Position numbers and translations under genes: made by a program
DNA from: an uncultured Acetatifactor sp.
GTDB lineage: Bacteria > Bacillota > Clostridia > Lachnospirales > Lachnospiraceae
NCBI GenBank assembly: GCA_910587755.1
Contig: CAJUNZ010000075.1
Location: forward strand, 1-14,033
DNA: 14,033 bases
Reading direction: 5' to 3'
Part shown: in pieces, positions 6,751 through 12,713 of the stretch
Layout of the letters: every line of letters begins with the position of its first letter
How positions within the stretch are numbered: the first letter of the stretch is position 1
Notes under the pieces: generated by a model
What the model was told of the DNA's origin: nothing
Seen by the model: the letters and a program-made list of their open reading frames with translations, nothing else
Database searches by the model: none

Positions 6751-7155
6751 ATGAAAGCAGTAAATATTATGTTCGCCGTAATGGGCGCGATCCTTAGAGT
6801 TGTGGTTGTGGTGGTGGTGATTTTTATGATTTTCCGGGGAACGGAGATCTGCTATGACTATGGCTACCGCATTTTTACGGAACCTGCTATTTCGGTAGGG
6901 GACGGCAGGGTGGTGACTGTGTCCATCACTGAGGACATGTCTCCGTGGAAAATCGGAGAGCTTCTGGAGAGCAGGGGGCTGGTGAGAGATTCCAAGCTTT
7001 TTGCGCTGCAGTATTATCTCTCCGAGTATTTGAAGGATGTGAGACCTGGCACCTTCGAGCTGAACACCAATATGACCGCCGAGGAGATGATGGCGGTGAT
7101 GGCCCAGGGGGCCGGGGACGAAGAGGAAGACGAGGAAGACGAGGAAGACGAATGA
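6751..7155 (+). CDS. Short MltG/YceG-like membrane protein without the lytic transglycosylase domain
   Basis: The 134-residue protein has a short N-terminal cytoplasmic stretch, a single very hydrophobic membrane helix at about 8-27 (LRVVVVVVVIFMIF), and an extracytoplasmic LysM-like subdomain. In the latter, EDMSPWKIGELLESRGLVRD and RPGTFELNTNMTAEEMMAVM match the region of MltG before its catalytic part. Full MltG proteins are about 340 residues or more and end with the transglycosylase domain holding a catalytic glutamate; here the protein stops first and ends in an acidic tail (EED repeated three times). The place in the operon equals Bacillus yrrL (mltG), directly before trmR. It may be a peptidoglycan- or divisome-associated accessory protein, or lineage-specific decay of mltG; transglycosylase activity is not expected. 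Confidence 0.78.
   Translation: MKAVNIMFAVMGAILRVVVVVVVIFMIFRGTEICYDYGYRIFTEPAISVGDGRVVTVSITEDMSPWKIGELLESRGLVRDSKLFALQYYLSEYLKDVRPGTFELNTNMTAEEMMAVMAQGAGDEEEDEEDEEDE
7123..7149 (+). repeat. Three perfect tandem copies of a 9-base unit
   Basis: GAGGAAGAC is repeated three times (7123-7131, 7132-7140, 7141-7149), encoding EED-EED-EED in the acidic tail of the MltG-like protein. Each unit holds GAGGA, so the repeat also supplies the Shine-Dalgarno-like sequence for trmR, which begins at 7152. A copy-number change would keep the reading frame. Confidence 0.9.
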
Positions 7156-7808
7156 TCATAGGGGAACGAATGGCGGTTTTTATCGCTTCCCTGGACAGGG
7201 GAAACACTCCTTTTCTGGAGGAACTTGAGAAAGAGGCCCTGGAGGAGGGGGTTCCCGTGGTGCGCAGGCCCGTGCAGAGTCTGTTGAAATTTCTGCTTGC
7301 CCTGGAGGGACCGGGGACTATTCTGGAGGTGGGGACGGCGGTGGGGTTTTCCGCCCTGCTGATGAGCGAGTACGGCCGGGCGGACTGCCGCATTACCACC
7401 ATAGAGAAGGATGAAAGGCGTGCCGGAGCGGCCAGGGAGAATTTCCGCAGGGCCGGAAGGGAGGACCGCATTACTCTTTTGGAGGGGGATGCGGCGCAGA
7501 TCCTGGAGGGCATGGAGGGTTTCTATGATATGGTGTTCATGGATGCCGCCAAGGGCCAGTATATTCACTTTCTTCCTCATGTGATGCGGCTGCTGCCTCC
7601 CGGCGGCCTGCTTGTGTCGGATAATGTGCTCCAGGAGGGGGATATTATCCAGTCCCGCTTTGCCCTGACCAGGCGGGACCGTACCATTCACGCCAGGATG
7701 CGGGAATATCTCTATGCGCTGAAACATGACCCCTCTCTGGAGACTGTGGTGCTGCCCACAGGGGACGGGGTGGCTTTGAGTGTAAAAAAGCAGTCAGGGC
7801 AAAGTTAG
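7152..7808 (+). CDS. trmR: tRNA 5-hydroxyuridine methyltransferase TrmR (O-methyltransferase)
   Basis: The 218-residue protein is a class I SAM-dependent methyltransferase of the COMT-like O-methyltransferase family. Motif I is LEVGTAVGFS (58-67), an acidic residue follows in TIEKDER, and metal-binding and catalytic segments are FMDAAKGQY (129-137) and SDNVL (156-160, Asp157). B. subtilis YrrM, in the same position after yrrL and before the U32 genes, is TrmR, which methylates ho5U34 to mo5U34 in tRNA; the match in gene order supports that function here. The frame is open upstream, but ATG at 7152 overlaps the preceding stop as ATGA and the ribosome site lies in the acidic-tail repeat. ATG at 7170 is an alternative start. 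Confidence 0.85.
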   Translation: MIIGERMAVFIASLDRGNTPFLEELEKEALEEGVPVVRRPVQSLLKFLLALEGPGTILEVGTAVGFSALLMSEYGRADCRITTIEKDERRAGAARENFRRAGREDRITLLEGDAAQILEGMEGFYDMVFMDAAKGQYIHFLPHVMRLLPPGGLLVSDNVLQEGDIIQSRFALTRRDRTIHARMREYLYALKHDPSLETVVLPTGDGVALSVKKQSGQS

Positions 7809-7884
7809 GGCAGGAATAAAGCGGGAATGTGGAAATGAAGCAGGATGTGGAGTGTAGATAGGAATTAGGAGCCTGGGGGATAAC

Positions 7885-9261
7885 ATGGGAGAAGGTACAG
7901 GGAGAAGGAGAAAGCCGGAACTTTTGATGCCTGCCGCAAGCCTGGAAGTGCTGCGGACGGCGGTGGTCTTTGGCGCGGACGCCGTGTATATTGGAGGGGA
8001 GGCCTTTGGACTGAGGGCAAAGGCTAAAAATTTTTCCCCGGAAGAGATGGCCGAAGGCATAGTTTTTGCCCATAACAGAGGGGTGAAAGTATATGTCACG
8101 GCCAATATCTTTGCCCATAACAGCGATCTGGCAGGGGCGGAGAGGTATTTTCAGGAGCTGAGAGATATGAAACCAGAGCCCTGCGACGGACTGATCATCT
8201 CTGATCCCGGCATGTTTGCCCTGGCCAGAAGGGTGTGGCCTGAAGGGGAGATTCATATTTCCACCCAGGCCAACAGCACAAACTGTGAATCCTTCCGGTT
8301 CTGGCGTCAGCTTGGGGCGAAACGGGTGGTGGCGGCCAGGGAGCTGTCCCTGGAGGAGATTCGGGACATACGGAAACAGCTCCCGGAGGACATGGAGATT
8401 GAGTGCTTTGTCCATGGGGCCATGTGTATTTCCTATTCCGGGCGCTGTCTTCTCAGCAGCTATTTCACAGGCAGAGATGCCAATCAGGGAGCCTGTACTC
8501 ATCCCTGCCGTTGGAAGTATTCGGTGGCGGAGGAAACCAGGCCGGGGGAATATCTTCCTGTATATGAGAACGAAAGGGGAACTTTCCTTTTTAATTCCAG
8601 AGATCTGTGTATGGTGGAGTATATCCCGGAACTGGTGGAAGCGGGTATAGACAGCCTGAAGGTGGAGGGACGCATGAAGACGGCCCTTTATGTGGCGACG
8701 GTGGCCAGGGCTTATCGCAGGGCTATAGACGACTATTTTGACTCACCGGAAACTTACCGGTCCGGACTGGACTGGTACAGGGCGGAGGCCGCCAAATGTA
8801 CCCACCGGCAGTTTTCCACAGGGTTTTATTTCGGAAAGCCCGGGGAGGAGAGCCAGATTTATGACAGCAGCACCTATGTGAATGAGTATGTCTATCTGGG
8901 GGCTGTGGAGGAAGTCTGGTCAGAAGAGGAGACTCAGGCAGGCAGGCTTCCCTGGATGGGGAAAGAGGAACCTGCGGCTGGTCTGTTGTCCTGGACAGAG
9001 GGAGGAAAACCTGCGGCTGGTTTTTCCCTGGTGCGGATTACGCAGCGGAACAAATTTTCCCAGGGAGATATGATTGAAATTATGAAGCCGGACGGAAGAA
9101 ATCTGTCTGCCCGGGTGGAGGCCCTGTACAGCCAGGAAGGAGTTCCCATGGAGAGCTGTCCTCATGGGAAGCAGGTGTTCTGGGCGCTGCTTTCCGGTGA
9201 GGCCGGACAGCACGACCTGCTTCGGACAGAGCGGGTGGAGCAGGGGCTTCAGCAGGGATAG
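7885..9261 (+). CDS. U32 family protein, TrhP-like tRNA uridine hydroxylation protein
   Basis: The 458-residue product belongs to the U32 'peptidase' family, whose characterised tRNA-modifying members (TrhP/YegQ in E. coli, TrhP1/TrhP2 in Bacillus) are needed for prephenate-dependent 5-hydroxylation of U34. The family signature is present as ECFVHGAMC (173-181) with GRCLLS following; further cysteines in ACTHPC (203-208) and the SLKVEGRMK segment are typical. The C-terminal small beta-barrel (RNKFSQGDMIEIMKPDG) is separated from the main domain by an unusual insert containing two 13-residue repeats (354-379). Placement directly after trmR argues for the tRNA role rather than proteolysis. The ATG has a GGGGG ribosome site about 6 bases upstream, after a 76-base gap. 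Whether it corresponds to TrhP1 or TrhP2 is not decided; no second U32 gene follows. Confidence 0.88.
   Translation: MGEGTGRRRKPELLMPAASLEVLRTAVVFGADAVYIGGEAFGLRAKAKNFSPEEMAEGIVFAHNRGVKVYVTANIFAHNSDLAGAERYFQELRDMKPEPCDGLIISDPGMFALARRVWPEGEIHISTQANSTNCESFRFWRQLGAKRVVAARELSLEEIRDIRKQLPEDMEIECFVHGAMCISYSGRCLLSSYFTGRDANQGACTHPCRWKYSVAEETRPGEYLPVYENERGTFLFNSRDLCMVEYIPELVEAGIDSLKVEGRMKTALYVATVARAYRRAIDDYFDSPETYRSGLDWYRAEAAKCTHRQFSTGFYFGKPGEESQIYDSSTYVNEYVYLGAVEEVWSEEETQAGRLPWMGKEEPAAGLLSWTEGGKPAAGFSLVRITQRNKFSQGDMIEIMKPDGRNLSARVEALYSQEGVPMESCPHGKQVFWALLSGEAGQHDLLRTERVEQGLQQG
8944..9021 (+). repeat. 39-base tandem duplication inside the U32 gene
   Basis: Two adjacent 39-base units (8944-8982 and 8983-9021) encode RLPWMGKEEPAAG and LLSWTEGGKPAAG. 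They end in the identical 13 bases CCTGCGGCTGGT preceded by A. The fixed residues (L-W-G-PAAG) and lower identity of the first half show an old duplication in a linker between the catalytic domain and the C-terminal barrel. Confidence 0.85.
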
Positions 9262-9360
9262 ACCTGTGAGGATCCTGAATTGGCGCGGGGCAGCAGACGA
9301 AAAAATGGCGAAGCGGGCCGCCGGGCCTGCAGGTTTCCTGATTGAGGAGAGGAGAAAGAG

Positions 9361-11481
9361 ATGAGTGAGGTACTGAATGTGGAGGAAATCTTTGCCAGCA
9401 AGGTATTCACTTTTGGGAAGATGAAGGAGAGGCTTCCCAAAAGTGTGTACCGAGAGGTAAGGCAGCTGATGGACTGGGGCGGCGAGCTGTCGCCTGCAAG
9501 CGCGGATGTGGTGGCCAAGGCTATGAAAGACTGGGCTGTGGAGAACGGCGCCACCCATTACACCCACTGGTTCCAGCCACTTACGGGGATTACCGCAGAG
9601 AAACACGACGCATTTGTAACCCATCCTGACACGGACGGCAAGATGATCATGGAATTTTCCGGCAAGGAACTGATCAAAGGCGAGCCGGATGCCTCCTCAT
9701 TTCCCTCCGGAGGGCTCCGGGCCACCTTTGAGGCCAGAGGATACACTGCCTGGGATGTGACTTCCCCTGCTTTTTTAAAGGAAGATGCCACAGGGGTCAT
9801 TCTCTGTATCCCCACGGCGTTTTGCTCTTACACCGGGGAGGCTCTGGACAAAAAGACGCCTCTGCTGCGCTCCATGGAGGCGGTGAGCCAGCAGGCCCTG
9901 CGGATTGTGCGCCTTTTCGGCAACGACCGCGCCACAAAGGTGGTGGCCAATGTGGGAGCGGAACAGGAATACTTTCTGGTGGACCGGGAAAAATACCTCC
10001 GGCGGGAGGACCTGGTCTTTGCGGGGCGTACTCTGTTCGGGGCACCTGCTCCCAAGGGGCAGGAACTGGAGGATCACTATTTCGGCACCATCCGTGAGCG
10101 GGTGGGGGCATATATGAAAGATCTCAATGTAGCACTGTGGAAGCTGGGGGTCACGGCCAGGACGCAGCACAATGAGGCGGCCCCTGCGCAGCATGAACTG
10201 GCGCCTGTGTACGAGACGGCCAATATCGCTGTGGATCATAATCAGATTGTCATGGAGACCATGAAAAAAGTGGCGGGGCGGCATGGTTTGACCTGCCTGC
10301 TCCATGAAAAACCTTTTGCGGGTGTCAACGGTTCCGGCAAGCATAACAACTGGTCCCTGTGTACGGACGACGGAGTGAACCTGCTGGATCCCGGGGAGAC
10401 GCCCAATGAGAACATTCAGTTCCTTCTGGTGCTGGCCTGTATTATTAAGGCCGTGGACATTCATGCAGATCTGCTGCGGCAGAGCGCTTCCGATGTGGGG
10501 AACGACCACAGGCTGGGGGGCCATGAGGCGCCTCCTTCCATTATGTCTGTTTTTCTGGGGGAACAGCTGGAGGATGTGGTAAAGCAGCTGGTGGAGACCG
10601 GGGAAGCCGCCCGGTGCATTGAGGGTGGAAAACTGGAGACGGGGGTCTCCACCCTGCCGGATTTTCAGAAGGATGCCACGGACCGCAACAGAACCTCCCC
10701 TTTTGCCTTTACGGGCAATAAATTTGAATTTCGTATGGTGGGGAGTTCGGACTCTGTTGCCAGCCCTAACACCACGCTGAACGCCATTGTGGCGGAGGCT
10801 TTCTGTGAGGCGGCGGATGTACTGGAAAAGGCCAGGGAAGCGGGGAATCTGGAGGTTGCCGTCCATGACATGATCAAGGAATACATGACCGCTCACCAGA
10901 GAATTATATTCAACGGGGATGGATATTCTAAGGAATGGGTGGAAGAGGCCGCCAGGCGGGGACTGCCTAATTTCAGGTCCACAGTGGAGGCGGCCGGGAC
11001 GCTGACCACAGAGAAAGCTGTAAAGCTCTTTGAAAAGTTCGGCATTTTCACCAGGGTGGAGCTGGAATCCCGGGAGGAGATTATTTATGAGATTTATGCA
11101 AAGACCATCAATATTGAGGCGCTGACCATGATCGACATGGCGGGGAAGAGGTACATCCCCGCAGTGGTAAAGTACAGCAGGCTTGTGGCCCAGGCGGTGG
11201 TGGCTGTGCGGGAGGCGGGACTGGAGCCGGAAGCCCAGGCGGATCTGCTGCGGGAAGTCAATGGTAATCTCAGCGCGGCCAGACGGGCCCTGGAGGGACT
11301 GAAGGAGGCCGCCGCCCAGGCCGTTGCCATAAAAAATGCCCGGGAGCAGGCGTTCTTCTATAAAGATGTAGTTATGAAGGCCATGGAGGAGCTGCGGACG
11401 CCCATTGACGCCCTGGAGATGATGGTGGACAAAGAGATCTGGCCGGTGCCTTCCTATGGGGAGCTGGCGTTTGAAATTTAA
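9361..11481 (+). CDS. glnN: Glutamine synthetase type III
   Basis: The 706-residue enzyme makes glutamine from glutamate, ammonia and ATP in the cytoplasm. Type III (GlnN) subunits are about 700 residues, much longer than types I and II, and share little sequence outside the active site. Visible signatures are THYTHWFQP (65-73), the metal/glutamate-binding VGAEQEYF (198-205), HNEAAPAQHELAP (270-282), and the ATP/active-site stretch HEKPFAGVNGSGKHNNWS (315-332). NRTSPFAFTGNKFEFRMVG comes later, and a helical C-terminal extension rich in Ala/Glu follows. The ATG has GAGGAGAGGAG upstream. It lies 99 bases after the U32 gene with no convincing terminator or promoter between them, so it may be co-transcribed in part. 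No adenylylation-type control is expected for type III. Confidence 0.96.
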   Translation: MSEVLNVEEIFASKVFTFGKMKERLPKSVYREVRQLMDWGGELSPASADVVAKAMKDWAVENGATHYTHWFQPLTGITAEKHDAFVTHPDTDGKMIMEFSGKELIKGEPDASSFPSGGLRATFEARGYTAWDVTSPAFLKEDATGVILCIPTAFCSYTGEALDKKTPLLRSMEAVSQQALRIVRLFGNDRATKVVANVGAEQEYFLVDREKYLRREDLVFAGRTLFGAPAPKGQELEDHYFGTIRERVGAYMKDLNVALWKLGVTARTQHNEAAPAQHELAPVYETANIAVDHNQIVMETMKKVAGRHGLTCLLHEKPFAGVNGSGKHNNWSLCTDDGVNLLDPGETPNENIQFLLVLACIIKAVDIHADLLRQSASDVGNDHRLGGHEAPPSIMSVFLGEQLEDVVKQLVETGEAARCIEGGKLETGVSTLPDFQKDATDRNRTSPFAFTGNKFEFRMVGSSDSVASPNTTLNAIVAEAFCEAADVLEKAREAGNLEVAVHDMIKEYMTAHQRIIFNGDGYSKEWVEEAARRGLPNFRSTVEAAGTLTTEKAVKLFEKFGIFTRVELESREEIIYEIYAKTINIEALTMIDMAGKRYIPAVVKYSRLVAQAVVAVREAGLEPEAQADLLREVNGNLSAARRALEGLKEAAAQAVAIKNAREQAFFYKDVVMKAMEELRTPIDALEMMVDKEIWPVPSYGELAFEI

Positions 11482-11524
11482 AAGATTCAGGGTAAACTGG
11501 CATTATACATTATATTTTGCACAT

Positions 11525-11551
11525 CCCTCTTGCCGTTGGCTGGCAAGGGGG
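11525..11551 (+). other. Hairpin 1 in the glnN 3' region
   Basis: CCCTCTTGCC (11525-11534) pairs over 10 bp, one of them a G-U, with GGCAAGGGGG (11542-11551) around a 7-base loop GTTGGCT. It lies 43 bases after the glnN stop. No T-run follows directly, so it is not a textbook terminator. Confidence 0.6.
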
Positions 11552-11559
11552 AATGCAGC

Positions 11560-11587
11560 AACCGTTCGGTGCTCTTTGCGAACGGTT
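11560..11587 (+). other. Hairpin 2 in the glnN 3' region
   Basis: AACCGTTCG (11560-11568) and CGAACGGTT (11579-11587) are a perfect 9-bp inverted repeat with a 10-base loop, only 8 bases after hairpin 1. An A-rich stretch follows rather than a T-run, so it may protect the glnN 3' end or mark a factor-dependent stop. It is also close to the tRNA promoter. Confidence 0.65.
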
Positions 11588-11625
11588 ATGGATGCAAAAA
11601 AAATGAAATTTTTTAAAAAAAGGTC

Positions 11626-11654
11626 TTGCATTTTTCAGCTGTTTGGTGTATAGT
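11626..11654 (+). promoter_or_regulatory. Promoter of tRNA-Gln
   Basis: TTGCAT (11626-11631) and TATAGT (11649-11654) are 17 bases apart, with very A/T-rich sequence upstream (11595-11620) that could act as an UP element. Transcription would start near 11661, about 20 bases before the mature tRNA end. The -35 box is a weak match; the -10 box is good. Confidence 0.65.
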
Positions 11655-11680
11655 AGTTTAAGTAATGAGGCAAGACACAT

Positions 11681-11752
11681 AGGGCTATCGCCAAACGGTA
11701 AGGCAACGGACTCTGACTCCGTCATTTCAAGGTTCGAATCCTTGTAGCCCTG
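11681..11752 (+). tRNA. tRNA-Gln(CTG)
   Basis: A complete cloverleaf is seen. The acceptor stem is AGGGCTA (11681-11687) with TAGCCCT (11745-11751), and the discriminator is G11752. The D stem is GCC/GGC, and the anticodon stem is ACGGA/TCCGT around loop CTCTGAC. The T stem is CAAGG/CCTTG around TTCGAAT, with a five-base variable loop. The anticodon at 11713-11715 is CTG, reading CAG codons. The CCA end is not encoded (CTT follows) and must be added by the CCA-adding enzyme. It lies directly downstream of glutamine synthetase and at the border of the accessory region. Confidence 0.95.
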
Positions 11753-11759
11753 CTTCCAG

Positions 11760-11793
11760 ACCCCGGTGAAGAAATTTACCGGGGTTAATTTTT
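11760..11793 (+). terminator. Intrinsic terminator after tRNA-Gln
   Basis: ACCCCGGTGAA (11760-11770) pairs over 11 bp (one G-U) with TTTACCGGGGT (11775-11785) around a GAAA tetraloop, and TAATTTTT follows. It lies 7 bases after the tRNA end. This is a strong, textbook terminator. Confidence 0.9.
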
Positions 11794-11813
11794 GTTGTAA
11801 TTTCCTTTGGATA

Positions 11814-11960
11814 GAGGACTTCAGCCTGCCGGCCACCAACAATCTCAGTGAGCGAGGGCTTCGAGGCGTTAAGTCCCACATGAAAATATCAGGTCAGTTT
11901 GAATCAGAAGCCGTCGCTGATAACCATGCACTCAACCGAACATATATCGAAACCTGCCGC
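11814..11960 (+). pseudogene. IS66-family transposase, C-terminal fragment
   Basis: An open stretch in this frame translates to DFSLPATNNLSERGLRGVKS followed by KISGQFESEAVADNHALNRTYIETCR. This matches the end of the catalytic domain of IS66 (TnpC-type) transposases, where NN..ER.LR carries the last acidic residue of the DDE triad. The remaining several hundred upstream residues are absent: the preceding bases are the tRNA terminator. The reading frame continues without a stop into a different transposase family at about 11961. It is a dead remnant. Confidence 0.8.
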
Positions 11961-12217
11961 TGCAAGGTGACAGGCGATGTGGAGGCGCGGATATGTGCTA
12001 TAGCCTGTTCGGAACCGCCGGAAGGGGCCTCCCGCTGGACGATGCAGGCAATCACAGATGAGCTGATCCGCCTTGAAGCAGTCGATTATATTACGGACGC
12101 CACCGTCTGCGGGGTTATGAAAAAAACGAAATCAAACCATGGCTTGTGAAGGAATGGTGCATTCCCGAAGCAAAAGAAACCCATATCCCCTGTGAACCGG
12201 GCCAGCCTGAAAAAGTA
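11961..12217 (+). pseudogene. IS630-family transposase fragment, frameshifted and internally deleted
   Basis: Residues GDVEARICAIACSEPPEGAS and RWTMQAITDELIRLEAV match the helix-turn-helix region of IS630 (Tc1/mariner-like) transposases. At a run of seven A (12120-12126) the frame breaks. In the shifted frame the family sequence continues as NEIKPWLVKEWCIPEA, then jumps to KETHIPCEPGQPEKV, which in intact IS630 proteins lies well downstream, past the first catalytic aspartates. So this copy has both a one-base loss and an internal deletion. The IS630 assignment is from recalled family patterns; the deletion extent was not measured. Confidence 0.7.
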
Positions 12218-12323
12218 TTATGCTCTGTGGCTTGCGCAGTGGCATCAAAATGCCCCTGAATCAATCCGGACAGTATTTTTTTATACCATTGAGGTGGAAA
12301 AAGAGGAACCTGGGCCAAATTAG
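12150..12323 (+). other. Unidentified coding remnant
   Basis: The frame of the upstream fragment, after its TGA at 12147-12149, stays open to a TAG at 12321-12323. It reads NRASLKKYYALWLAQWHQN and later TIEVEKEEPGPN, which is rich in aromatic residues and looks protein-like. It overlaps the end of the IS630 fragment in another frame, has no start codon with a ribosome site, and I do not recognise the family. It is probably the 3' end of a gene cut by the transposon rearrangements; chance openness cannot be excluded. Confidence 0.3.
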
Positions 12324-12338
12324 CGGGGATGGAAGAAG

Positions 12339-12372
12339 GCTTGCTGGACATGTGACGGCGGGCTTTTGTTTT
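12339..12372 (+). terminator. Probable intrinsic terminator before the STAND operon
   Basis: GCTTGCTG (12339-12346) pairs with CGGCGGGC (12356-12363) over 8 bp, three of them G-U, around a 9-base loop. TTTTGTTTT (12364-12372) follows. It lies just after the coding remnant and 15 bases before the next promoter, so it could insulate the operon from readthrough. Confidence 0.55.
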
Positions 12373-12386
12373 GCGATGAAAATTGG

Positions 12387-12415
12387 TTGCTTATAGGTAT
12401 GTCTGGTATTATAAT
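12387..12415 (+). promoter_or_regulatory. Promoter of the small membrane protein/STAND operon
   Basis: TTGCTT (12387-12392) and a perfect TATAAT (12410-12415) are 17 bases apart. Transcription should start near 12422, 30 bases before the ATG at 12452. Its closeness to consensus suggests steady expression, as expected of a standing sensor system. No obvious operator palindrome overlaps it. Confidence 0.8.
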
Positions 12416-12451
12416 AGTGTTAGACAAAAAATGACAAAGGGGTACAGGAAA

Positions 12452-12664
12452 ATGGACATGTTTAATATCATTTGCGGGGTATGCTCCATAGCGGGGCTGT
12501 TGGTATCTATCTTTACGGCGGGCAAGGTGGTCAAGATTTCGCAAACGGTCAACAGCGGCAATGTGGATGACCGCTCTAAAACTGTGAGTAAAGTTTCAAA
12601 GAGTGAGATTCATGGCTCATATGTGGGGAGGGACAGTATAAATGGGACCGGAAACAGTAAATAG
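12452..12664 (+). CDS. Small single-pass membrane protein with C-terminal signalling motif (candidate effector)
   Basis: The 70-residue product starts with a hydrophobic helix (about 3-23; FNIICGVCSIAGLLVSIFTA), followed by a polar, Ser/Asn/Lys-rich tail ending in SKSEIHGSYVGRDSINGTG. No known enzyme domain is present. The motif SEIHGSYVGRDSI (51-63) recurs, with 10 of 13 residues identical, near the N-terminus of the STAND protein encoded next, and the two genes overlap by 23 bases. Such a pair suggests a membrane effector triggered by its neighbour, for example by pore formation. The start could be ATG 12452 (AAAGGGG 9 bases upstream) or ATG 12458 (AGGAA about 8 bases upstream). ATG 12431 and the open frame further up to 12383 lie at or before the transcription start. 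I know no described family; the function is inference. Confidence 0.7.
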   Translation: MDMFNIICGVCSIAGLLVSIFTAGKVVKISQTVNSGNVDDRSKTVSKVSKSEIHGSYVGRDSINGTGNSK

Positions 12665-12713
12665 GCTCAAAGATAGCGAGATTCATGGTGATTTTGTTGG
12701 GCGTGATAAGATT
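12602..12713 (+). other. Matching 13-residue motifs in the two overlapping genes
   Basis: The codons for SEIHGSYVGRDSI (12602-12640, small protein) and SEIHGDFVGRDKI (12675-12713, STAND protein) agree in 10 of 13 residues but only 26 of 39 bases. Six of the ten conserved residues (Ser, Gly, Val, Arg, Asp, Ile) use different codons in the two copies. The two copies are in different reading frames. The likeness is thus at the protein level and was kept by selection rather than left by a fresh DNA duplication. Confidence 0.85.

Noticed and set aside
6945..7151. N-terminal extension of TrmR to 6945
   Set aside because: This part is a different frame of the MltG-like gene with low-complexity Gly/Arg repeats; the ATGA overlap start at 7152 fits the family length.
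9262..9360. Riboswitch or promoter before glnN
   Set aside because: The 99-base spacer is GC-rich with a strong ribosome site, but I could find neither a -10/-35 pair nor a known riboswitch core.
11766..12149. The 127-codon frame as a real gene
   Set aside because: Its ATG lies inside the tRNA terminator stem and the product is a fusion of pieces of two transposase families.
12115..12351. Minus-strand open frame of 78 codons over the transposon remnant
   Set aside because: No ribosome site and no recognisable domain; it looks like a shadow of the IS630 fragment.
12536..12601. A second, weaker copy of the motif in the small protein (around VNSGNVDDRS)
   Set aside because: HET-s-type proteins can have two pseudo-repeats, but the similarity here is only a few residues and not better than chance by eye.
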